Source of the DNA: Shinisaurus crocodilurus | Taxonomy: Eukaryota > Chordata > Lepidosauria > Squamata > Shinisauridae | NCBI GenBank assembly: GCA_021292165.1 | Contig: CM037879.1 | Coordinates: 115,269,359 to 115,333,358 of the forward strand | Direction: 5' to 3' | DNA length: 64,000 nucleotides | Shown here: in pieces, positions 11,146-21,459 of the stretch | Position numbering within the stretch: position 1 is the first letter of the stretch | How the letters are laid out: each line of letters opens with the position of its first letter | Position numbers and translations under genes: made by a program | The notes under the pieces: generated by a model | Told to the model about the DNA's origin: nothing | Seen by the model: the letters and a program-made list of their open reading frames with translations, nothing else | The model's database searches: none

Positions 11146-12864
11146 TACTCCCCCTTTCTTATCTGTTGTGGGTGGTGTGGCAGCAATGTACTCAGCTGGC
11201 TGACTATTCAGTCAGCTGATGGGCACAGTAGCAGCTGCTACTGCAGCTTCCAGCTGCCACCATTCCTTTGCCCTCAAATATGCTCTACACAGTGTCCACT
11301 CAGTGCCATCTTTGAGTGGCAAAGAAATGGTGGCTGCTGCCTCACTGGCCAGCACCTACAACAATAGCTATGCCCTCCAGCTGGCCAGTCTGCTGAATAT
11401 ATTGCTCCTTCCTCCACAGATAAGGAAGGTGGGGGAGAATAGAAAGGAAGCCGCTATTCCCCACGGTACATAAATAAGATTTTTTTTAAAGATGCAGTCT
11501 TCCTTCCAAACTTGAACTGATTGACTAATCCTCCCCCACCCCCAAGATTGGCAATATGTACTCCCCAATTCATTGCCTAAGATCTGAGTAGCAATTCAAG
11601 GAAGGCATTTTGCATAGCCCTACACTTTCATTTTCCAGAAAATGTGGGATACTGTGCCCTGTGATGACCACTGAAACTCGAGAAAAGCTCCATCGCATTG
11701 CATTGCTTCATTGGGTGCCTAATTTGTTGTCCCCGAAATGTAAATAAATAACATCCATGTTTCCTCAACAGAATTAATTTTGAATGAAATATGTTGGTAA
11801 AGCACAGTTAATAATGAGCGAAATACAATTGAGAATGCAAAAGAAATTCATCCAAGTTTATAGGAAGTAACCTACGGTATACGAGAAGATGGCGATGAAG
11901 AAACAAAACTGGGATGACTAATAATATGTTGCACAAGTTTATGATAATACATTAAGTAAAGCATGTTGAGCCCTATGCTTTTTTTCTACACTATTAGCTA
12001 TACTCACACACCTGTCCACCGTAGGCAACATTATGGCCACACAACTCTCACAGGGAGAAGCCTCACTGGTTTGGATCCTGTGACAGGAAAGAAGTTCGTG
12101 GGAGATTTTTCTCTCTGGTCCTCCTTCCTGCAGGCCCTTAGCCTAGCCCCCCAATTTCTCTGGAGGGTTTCCCCTTCCCTCTGCATCCCCCATGCCACAT
12201 CCCATGCTTTTCAGGAGAGCCCCCAACCCTCCAAAGAGACTTTTGGAAGGCACATGGGAACGGTAGGAAAAAGGAAGTCCTTTAACTTGGACTTCTTTCT
12301 GTTCATGCATCTCAGGGTCCCAGCCACTCCGTCCAATCCCTTGGGGAATAGCTGCTTTTATGACTCGCAGCTTTTCAACTCTGAGACAGAGTCCCATCAT
12401 ACCATCTGCACTTGGGGATGAGAAGCAAATGTGCCTTCAACCATACCTTAGCTTTAGTTTCAGGGGAAAAAATGATTTTCTCTATTGTTCACACAGCCTT
12501 CTACACTACGGCCAAAATTCATGTTACATTAAACAGAGGTTTTTAAAAGAATGCTCAGCATTGGCCATGGGACACAACAGGTTTGATCTGTCCTTTTTCT
12601 AACCACACAGTTTTCCTCTAAAAAATCAGCTCCAGCTACTATTAGCCCCTAAAGTGCTATTTTTATTTTATTTTTATTTTATTTTATTTTTTAGTAAACA
12701 GCGCCTTTGGGGAAATAGCAGTGGCAGTGATTTTCAGCAGGAAAACAGTGCAAGTAGAAAATGGTGGACCCACATGGCTTCCTCTGTTTCAGAAAAAAAT
12801 GGCCAGTGCTGTTGGCCAGCATGCTTTTTAAAATACATTCTTAATATAATATGTACTTTGACCC

Positions 12865-13790
12865 TTGAGGTGTGCACAAGCCCCAGTTTCAACTCAGACA
12901 ATGATTCAGGATTTTGGAAAATGGCCCAATTTAGCTCAGACCAATTTGGAGTCTGTCCACTTTGACTTGGTACCTAATCTGAGTTGAGGTTTGGAAATCC
13001 AAGGATTCATGCTTCCCATTGACTATCATGGGACATTTTTAAAATTCTATAACCTTTTTTCTCCTGTTCAGAATTGGAGGATAGTTGCAGGTATAGTAGC
13101 CCCATAGAGTAAGCCTGCTAAACATCAGAAAAATAGGTGCAGATGGTTTTGTGCTACACACTTTGTATGTATGTACATATGCAGGACTGGTGCAAGGCAG
13201 TTTGGTGCCCTAGGCAAGATCAGATATTTAGCGCCCCCCCTTCCCACTTGAGAGCGCTATATATTTTTTTCAAGGCGTTTCTGGCGCCCTCTTTAGCCCT
13301 GCGCCCTAGGCAGCTGCCTAGTTGGCCTAATGGTAGCACCGGCCCTGTACGTATGTATGTAAAGAGGGAACTGCTGATACATTTTCTATTTCTTGGCAGA
13401 ATAGAATGGAGTTTTCAGGGGTAGTTGCCCTTTCTGAGAGGATTAAATCTGCCAAATTTCAGAACAATAACTGCAGGGAGTTTTGTGCAAGAGTAGCCTT
13501 GACATTTTGAATATTTCCAAAAGGAGATGCGCTTATCCTCCTGTGTTTCTTGTGGATCATAGTTCTGTAAATGACAGGCAGCCTAGAGGTGTGGCTAGTA
13601 AGAAACCTGAAAAGTTTCAGAAGGATAGGTGGTGCAGCAGTTCATGTGGATGGGGAGCTCTCAAAGGTTGGGGGGGCGTGATTCACTTTCCCCTCTTACA
13701 TTATAGAGGTGCCTGCAGGCAAGAAACCTGCACAGTTTCATAAGTATAGGTGCAGGAACTAGAAAGTTATGATGTTTCAAAACCAGTTTA
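12865..13790 (+). repeat. Old hAT-like repeat, interrupted by a younger hAT MITE
   Basis: Starts with 'gaggtgtgcacaagcc' and contains the recurrent phrases 'ccaaatttcagaacaata', 'cctgaaaagtttcagaagga' and 'cctgcacagtttcataagta' with 'taggtgcag'. These are internal repeats also seen in the 0.96-2.76 kb element. The 166-bp element at 13182-13347 lies inside it. There is no coding capacity, and the right boundary is uncertain. Confidence 0.4.
13182..13347 (-). mobile_element. hAT MITE, 166 bp, 8-bp TSD with one mismatch
   Basis: Starts CAGGACTGGTGC and ends GCACCGGCCCTG. The flanks are TACATATG (13174-13181) and TACGTATG (13348-13355). It is the opposite orientation of the 5818-5981 element and shares its internal phrases. 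Its insertion inside the older repeat orders the two events. Confidence 0.85.
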
Positions 13791-14944
13791 AGGCTTTTTT
13801 AAAATAGGAGAATAACACTTCTATTATGATAATTAATGAAACACACACACACATAGAAAAACTGAAGGACAACAGGACTAAATTCAAATTACGTAATTTT
13901 TTTCCCTAGCTAGGGGAGCAGAAAATGGATTCACTGCCTAATTCTACACAAAGACACCTACACAAAGAGAGACAACACAACACTGAATGACAGAAATTAA
14001 AGTAGGTTATTTCAAATTTTCAGGAATAAGTCTGAGAAAAGGACTGAGTTACAGCAAAAAGAAAAAGATGATTTTGAATGAAATTCAGCAAACAAAACTT
14101 GAAGCCAAGCTTAGCAAGAAAAAGAACTATCACTTCATTTCCTTCTTCTCTAAGCTGCTACACTGTATAAGAGAAATGGAATACAGCAAGAATTTTTATG
14201 AAACACTCAGTAGAATGCAATCCCTCCTACAAAGCACAGTGATTGGATCCCAAGGTAAAACATGCCCTAAGGTTAGAAGATTGACCTGTCAGTGATGCAA
14301 CTGTACTTCCCCTCTCCTCCTAAATGTCATAATCAACCTGCAGAGAAACGAAACCAAAAGATGCTATTTGCAGGAGCCATAAAGTCTTTGCATCTCCAAA
14401 AGACAAGTAATTAACACAGCTTTGTTCTGGACTGGAGCAGCTTCAGTTCTGTTGGCTTCAGATGGAAGCCCAATTTGACTGGGAAAACAAAAGAACCAGA
14501 CCAAAGCAGCCCGATTCTACTTGGGCTTTGGACTTTGTCTTTTATCCAATGCACATCCTTATTAGATACTATGCTATCAGCTACTGAAGAAGAGGGGGGA
14601 AATGTTGCATACAAGTAGAGTGGTAAAGTAGATTATACAACAAATACAATGGTATAACCTAAATACATATAAATGCTAATATGAATTTGAGTTGCTAAAA
14701 TGTTCTCGTAATGTGTTGACTATGAAAGAACACAGAGTAATACAATGGGTTGTAAGCAATGTTATTCCAACTAAGAGTTGTCCCATTGAAATGAATGGGA
14801 CTTAAGTTAGTCCTGACTAATTTAAATCCCATTAATGTCAATAGGACTACTCCAACTAGGCCTAACGTTGGTTACAAACAATTGTGTTAACATACTGCCT
14901 TAAATGCAAAATATTTTGAAACCAAAACCTTGAAGGTAAGCTAG

Positions 14945-15032
14945 TAGTGCAATCCTATACATGTCCACTTAGAAGTAAGTTCCATTGAGTTCAGTGAAGC
15001 TTACTCCCAGGTAAGTGGGTATAGGATTGCAG
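14945..15032. mobile_element. Short TIR repeat 'GCAATCCTAT...ATAGGATTGC'
   Basis: Left end TGCAATCCTATACATGTCC, right end 'gggtataggattgca' (inverted). The middle is 'gaagtaagttccattgagtt'. This type is very common in lizard genomes. Relatives are at 15568-15655 and 23078-23169, and a diverged pair of ends is at about 63655-63785. No target duplication could be fixed. Confidence 0.6.
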
Positions 15033-15567
15033 TCTAATAGAACTAATGATGCTATTTTGATCCTAAAAGTTCAAAATATCCCTGTTCTTGTTCCTTTCAG
15101 AATTCCAGATCTTTAAAAAATAAAAAGGTACTGTACCTAGAATTTAGTTGAGAATACATAAGACCTCATGTGCTCTATAGGTTCGAGGACATTTTAATAA
15201 ATATTAAATGGCTGCAAACCAGTGCAGACTGATTAATAGTGAAGTCACGCTGAAATGTGACTTCTATTATGGAGTATTAAAAAAAATAATCATTACAGCT
15301 TTTTGAAAGTTTGGAAAACTTCATGATACACGAGTGATCGCCTGATGAGGATGATGACTACATTTAAGGAATCCAGTTCCTTTATTTCAGTTTTTGCCTG
15401 TCCTAAGTCAACATGCCTAAAATACTTACATGGTATAATGTCAAAATACAGTAATATTGGTTTCAATCACCTTACCGCATTGCATACAACACTAGCCCCA
15501 TTGCAGAAGAGTCTTTTTCCTAAGTATGTATATTAAGTGTTTGTCAGAGTGGCTTTAAAGAATAAAA

Positions 15568-15655
15568 CATTCAGGCTACAATCCTATGCACACTTAGGAT
15601 TAAGCTTTACTGAACAAAATAGGACTTACTTCTTAGTAGACATGTATAGGGTTGC
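15568..15655. mobile_element. Short TIR repeat, diverged copy
   Basis: 'acaatcctatgcacacttag' at the left and 'acatgtatagggttgcactg' at the right, inverted, with 'aggacttacttcttagtaga' between. Same family as 14945-15032, in the opposite internal orientation. Confidence 0.5.
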
Positions 15656-15659
15656 ACTG

Positions 15660-17110
15660 TAAAAGTCCAGTCTCCTCTCTCATAAAAACATGAAGGCTTA
15701 GATTTAATACCCACTGTATTCATTTAAAAAGTTTCCAAGAAGTAAATTATCCATTATAGATCATTCTCCGATATATTGGAAATACTGAACAGAAACTATC
15801 TGGAATTTCTGCTGTACAAGTCCCATTGAAGTGAACGAGAGCTGCCTAAGAGCAACTCCAAATTTATATCCCAGTTCATTCTAGGTTAAGCCTAGTCAAT
15901 TATGGCTAACGTAGGCAGTATTAATGGGAAATCGTTTAGGCATGAGAATAGGAGTTTCCATCCCAGTATGCATCACTAGAACAATAACTCGTAAACATAT
16001 TTGCTGTTCTAGCATCAGTGATTTGCAGCAATGTAAAGACACACAAAACACCATCAATTTTATATCTTGTTCACATCTAACACTGCTTTAAACAATTTAA
16101 AGCATTTAAACATCTATCATTATTGATCTTTCCTGCGCCTACATAATTACAGACATTATAAGGGAGTGATAGATTTATTTAGCCAGCACACTTAAATATA
16201 AATTAAATAAAGCAGCCTTTTTAATTCATGTATTGCTGAGAGCTTGCTTCTCTGAATTTGTAAATGCAAATATCAAAAGGGCTTAAAGAAAGAAAAAGAA
16301 CTAGAAGACTGAAATATGCACAGACAGTAATGGCAAACAGGTATAGATAATCTTTAGGATAACTACTGAATATATATTTATCTTCAATATGAAAATACAT
16401 TGGTATTCATAATACAACACAAACAGGATAACAGTAGTTATTAGATAAGTCATCTATGCAAATAAGTCAGCTAGGAAAATAGAAAATAGGCCAAAAAAAT
16501 CACAATGTTATGATATGATAATCTATCATTTTTTCCTGTTTTTATGTTGTATGTGTGTGCGTGTGTGTATGATGTTACCTTTAAATGTTATAATGCTTTA
16601 TATTATTTGAAAACAAAATATTTCCAAAACCTTCCTAGACTGTTAGTCTTTGCATAAAACTAACAGGTTTTGGATTGTTGTCCGTCTGTCCGCCCCTCCG
16701 CCCAGAATTTTCACTAAACATCCTTCCTTTCTAGCTGGACACCGGCGACTACTTCATCACTGAGGACCACATTGGAAATTCCATGCAACATATTAACCTT
16801 CTGATTGACTCATTGTCCACAAGAAAGAAAGCTTACCTGTTTACCACTCTGTAATGTACAGTCACACAATTGCAAAAGTAACAGCTTTCAAGTTTATTGC
16901 ATGCTGTATAGCCTAGCAGGGTAGTTAGCATTACTTTCAAATTAAGAATTACAAACCGGGGAAAGCAGGGGAAACTTACCTAAATTCTTTTCATTTAAAT
17001 ATATTAAAATAAATATTCAGGTGCATATTCTGAACCAACTTAGATGACAGTTGCAGCCCTGGATTTGGAATGGTCATAATGCCAGTAACATTCAAAAAGG
17101 CCTACAGAAA
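15660..17110. other. Plain AT-rich intron, few recognisable repeats
   Basis: No open frame or familiar mobile element is visible. The part at about 16080-16330 has even composition, no simple repeats and several TAATT-type words, which would fit a conserved intronic element, but this cannot be tested here. A GC-richer patch at 16690-16860 stands out. Confidence 0.35.
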
Positions 17111-17119
17111 AGGCCATTT

Positions 17120-17153
17120 CCACCACCACCACCACCACCACCACCACCACCAT
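17120..17153. repeat. (CAC)n trinucleotide repeat
   Basis: An uninterrupted ACC/CAC run of about 33 bp. Confidence 0.9.
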
Positions 17154-17939
17154 TGATTCCAGTACTTACATAGAAGACTTAAAAGAACATCTTGTTATTC
17201 ATAAATTTATCCGCTTGGGCAGTTTTATCTGGAATTAGCTGCATCCTAACCTAATCAGCCTGACCATTTAGCATATTGTACGTACATACTCAAGTATTGT
17301 ACCAACCCTGAGTCAAAAAGGACAGGCTGGTTTGAAGTTCATGTTTTTACATGTATGTATTAATAACCTTTTCTACAATTCTGCACTTTAAGTAGGTACA
17401 TACACATAATGGAATATTTAAAATACTGAACAGCAAAAAATATCATCTGCCATACTGGATCAAACGGTAGAAGAATACTAGTTATATAAGTGCCATAACT
17501 TGGCCAGATTAAATGGTATATTTATTCAATACATTGGCTTGATGATAAAATATACAAAACATAACAACTGCATCCCTGTAATTTGTGAGAAGTCCCATTG
17601 CAGTCAGTGGTCTGCAACATAGCTTTGTTGCAGAAACTTGCATATACATGATCATTATTATTAAGTGATTGCTTAACATCTTTTATACCCTGTTTCATGA
17701 TCTACTTAAACTATTGTGATCACTGAAAAATCCTCAGCCTATGCCATACCCTAAAAATAGTGCTGGACCTAAGTATTCAGCCCAGACTTTTTTCCAGCAT
17801 TGGGCTGATCTTTGGGGGTAAGGAGAACTTCTCAGATACCAGGAGGGGGGCTTACCATGAAAGACCTGATATTACTGCTCAACCCAAATTGGTTTGGGCA
17901 GGGGGTGGCATTGGAGTATGGCACATCAGAGGATACATG

Positions 17940-18372
17940 GTGTACGGGTGAACATCATTTCCTACACCTGGGCAGAGGGGGGGATTGCTGAGAGTTATCA
18001 CTCAGGGCTGTGGGACCTGTGGGTGGGGTAAGCACTGCTTTTGGGGCCAAATTGGCTCACCCACTGAGAGTCATGGGGCCTGGGGGTGGAGCGACTCATG
18101 AAGTCCTTCCTCGACACTTGAAGAGGTGTGGTCACATGGGAGGAGCTAGTGATATAGGGCTGGATATTGAGGGCTTGCCCTATTGAGAAGCAGGGATAGT
18201 TGTGAGGTAGTTCCTGACTTAGTAGTACAGTCCTACACAGTGTTAGTATAGTTGTACATCTTGCTATGTTAAAGTTAAATAAAGTTGTGGCCCCAGTTAA
18301 CCAGCCAACTCAGGTGACTCCCGAAGTTGAAATGATGTTTCTGTGTGTGCTCAGGAACATAATTTCCTACTG
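17940..18372 (+). mobile_element. Possible solo LTR
   Basis: The region is GC-richer than its surroundings. It contains a polyadenylation hexamer AATAAA (18278-18283) preceded by 'gtagtacagtcctacacagt', and it is bracketed by a repeated phrase 'aacatcatttcctac' (about 17952) and 'aacataatttcctac' (about 18356). This organisation resembles an LTR with R-U5, but no primer binding site, coding region or second LTR is visible. It could instead be an unrelated duplicated insert. Confidence 0.3.
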
Positions 18373-19131
18373 GGATCAAGGCATTTGTAGGTTTCTACAC
18401 CTAGAGAAAATGACAAATCTCTTGAAGCATCATGATCATTTTAATTTGTGGGATGGTCCAGGCCAGCTGGACAGCCTGGTCTGTGTACCCCCTTCCATTG
18501 CAAAGGTTCTGTTTTTACATACAAAATGGAGAGAAACTGTCCGGAAGGGATTAGAGGGCTACCAAGGAATGACTGAAAACACATATGTTTTTTGAGCTGA
18601 ACAGTAAGATGTCCACCCTTTGTCTTTTTAGCCTATTCACTTTAACACCTAATGGCAATAACTTTCACATTTTAGCTGGGCATTATATTGCTATGTGCAG
18701 AAATTACCCATTGACTTCTGGTTTAAGAAATGATATTGGGTGACATTTCTTCCCAAAAAACTTAAGAGTTTTTTTCCCCTTCTTGTATCAAGCCAAGATT
18801 TATTTGGCTATAGAGTACCAAATAAGATGTCTCAGTGACCAAACTGTACCAAATCTCAACAGACGTCTCAATGAACTTCCACTGAACCCTGCAGTCCTAT
18901 TAAGGACCACTCTAGAATATGTTCTTTCTGGATTGCAGCCTCTGCATGTTCCCCTCTCTTCTTCCCTCTCCTGACTTACATTTTTGAATGAGTATGTTCT
19001 CTATCTGTATCTGTATCTCTGTCTCTATTTGACAGAGGCACTAGCTGATTCATCACTTTCTTGCTTGGTCTCCTAAATATAGATGAAGTGATATCTGCAT
19101 TCTTCTTTGTTCTCAGACATTGGATGTATAT

Positions 19132-19150
19132 AATAAAGAACAAAAAAAAA
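19132..19150 (+). other. AATAAA plus A9: possible end of a retrocopy
   Basis: AATAAA at 19132-19137 is followed within 10 bp by nine A residues. The preceding ~300 bp is CT-rich, like a 3' UTR. No parent coding sequence was recognised, so a processed retrocopy is only a possibility. Confidence 0.25.
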
Positions 19151-19153
19151 GTT

Positions 19154-19189
19154 GTGCCATATTAACAACACACACTATTAATATGGCAC
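19154..19189. repeat. 12-bp perfect inverted repeat
   Basis: GTGCCATATTAA (19154-19165) is mirrored by TTAATATGGCAC (19178-19189) around a 12-bp (AC)-rich loop. It directly follows the A-run described at 19142-19150. Confidence 0.75.
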
Positions 19190-20770
19190 ACTGAAAATAT
19201 CACTTAATTTGCAACATACATAGGAGTATGTGTGTGCGTGATAATTATTACTATGTGGACCTTGTGTGACCTTTCAGCCTCTGTATTCCCTCTGTTTAAC
19301 CTGAATCACATGGTTGTAGCAGTGAAATGTTTGTGCTTCTGTATCTACTGTTTCCACAGACTAAAACAATTAGCTTCTGTGATTTACTTAGCCAGGCTCT
19401 GTAGTGCTTCTAAATTGAAACAAATCGGCAGGAGCTGAGTGCAGTTCCCAGAAGCTAGTCTACCGAAAATATTTATTGAGCTGACACGTTGTCTAAGACT
19501 ACAACCAGTCTTCCTGCCCCAGGGAGTCTAAAGATTTCTTATTTATTTTTTAAGATGGGAACTAGGCAGACATTGGGCAGCACAGAACAAGCATCTTATA
19601 TTTTCCACTTTGTAATGTGATAAACATAAGACAACCAATTCAACTCAATTATTTACAAGCATTACTTATACTGATATCAGCGTTCATGACACAATAACTA
19701 TCTTTCTATGCAAGGCTGATATTATCTGAAATTGCATTTTAAGGAACCACAGTGATATCTAATCTTTTTGGTAGTGTGAGTATAGGGTTTTTCTTTTCTT
19801 TTTTTACTATTACTATTATTACAAATCCAACTGATATTTCACCCATTTCTGTTAAGCTTACAGCAATCAAGTTCCTGCTTCTGAGAAACTGACTGTATAC
19901 TTCTGAAAGGTAGGTTCAAAACACTTTGTTAAATTAACCTGAACGAAAAGATGAAAACCAAGATTATCTGTGCCTTGAACATGTAAGTACAGATACGTTC
20001 ATCTGTTTGTAAAACTGAAATTGAGAAGCCACACAAAATAGCGTAGATGCTACACCAACCACATGAAGGCTTCTTGAAACAGTCACCACCATGTGGTGGT
20101 CAGGTGTGTCATGTAGGGAGGGGTATATCACCTACGTCTCAGACTACTTTAGATTATTCTTACTCTTGAGTATACACTTAAAATCTTGATGACAATCCTA
20201 ACGCATCTCTCCATACCCCCCAAATATGAAATGGTTCCTTCACACCACAGCTTTAATATCTAAAGTGCCTTACCATGTTCAGAGCCACCATGCATGACAA
20301 CTCCATATGGTAGCCACTTATGAAATCACCAAAAAAAAAAAAAAAAGGGAAATGCTGGGCATCACCAAAAAAGAGGAGAAAATAGGGCAGCGATTCGCAT
20401 ATGCTAATTGATAGGTATAGATGAAAATTTAGAAATAATTATTATAATTTAAGTAGAAATACAGGACATCGATCTCAGCAGTGTGGAAGACTGTGACCAA
20501 GAGAGCTGTGTCCCTGCCAGTTCAGTCTGCTGTCCAGGTGCACACTGCTGATGAGCAACAGTTCTTATGGTTCTTTATCTTTAAACCAGGATTGGACACC
20601 AGCCCTTCAAATAGAAGACAGTCCACTGTAAATGAAAACACACAGCCGCCCTACAACTCCATCTTACCCCTACTCCATGACTGTTAGTGGTTCAAAGTCT
20701 CTCCATGTGATAATAGCAACTGGTACGGTAAGCTTACTACCCTAAATGTTGTTCAGTACCCAACACATGG

Positions 20771-21453
20771 CAGGGATGGGGACTCGGACTCCAGGACTCG
20801 ACTCGTGAGTCAGACTGAGTCCCCCCTCTGACTTGAGTCCCACTCGAGTCCCAATATTTTTAATGGGACTCGAGACTCGACTCGGGACTCGAGACCAAGG
20901 ACCCTTCAACATCCCTGGGCTGTGCCAGAAGGAGTGGAGAGAAGTGCAATCGCCGGTGAAGATTTTATATTTTAAAATCATTTTCCTAAAATGCAACCTT
21001 TCAGACATTTTGGGTTTGGCTGCCTCTGCCTGCCTGTTTGGGGTTCCCTGCCTCCTCTGCCTGCCTGGTCTCTTCTTAACCAGTTCCATAGTTTGAATTG
21101 TCCAAGACAAACGCCTCTGCCTGCCTGCTTTGGGGTTCCCTGTCTCCTCTGCCTGCTTGGTTATTTTGGGTTTGTCTGCCTGGTCTGTTCTTGTCAAAAT
21201 CAGTTGCAGAATTTTGAAATAAAAAGGCACACTTGTGCCTAGAATTTATTTACCGTAAGCCACACATCTGAAGTAGTCTTATTTTGTTGGGAAAAATCCC
21301 CATTGATTTTAATAGGGACTCGTGGAGTTAACTTTGGGAGTGACTCGGGAGTCACCATTTTGGACCAAGGACTTGGACTCGGACTCGAGACTCGGGTCCA
21401 AAGACTCGTGACTCGACTCGTGACTCGAGACCAAGGACTCTTCAACATCCCTG
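20771..21453 (+). mobile_element. hAT-like element made of ACTCG-rich arrays, 683 bp
   Basis: Starts CAGGGATGGGGACTCGGACT and ends 'aggactcttcaacatccctg', giving a short CAGGGATG terminal inverted repeat. The flanks are ACACATGG (20763-20770) and CCACATGG (21454-21461), an 8-bp duplication with one mismatch. The ends consist of irregular ACTCG/GACTC arrays. The sequence that forms the 3' terminus also occurs internally (about 20880-20919), so the first 150 bp alone looks like a shorter element. Between them are two copies of a 'ctctgcctgcctg ... ggggttccctg' unit (about 21022-21073 and 21110-21165). No transposase is visible, and the 162-codon frame on minus is not a known protein. Confidence 0.7.
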
Positions 21454-21459
21454 CCACAT

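Noticed and set aside
11963..12421. 152-codon frame, + strand
   Set aside because: It has no recognisable domain, an overlapping antisense frame and no splice context. It is probably chance in a GC-richer patch.
20742..21230. 162-codon frame on minus
   Set aside because: It lies within the ACTCG-rich element, and the repeated GNPKAGRQRR-like phrases come from its internal tandem units.
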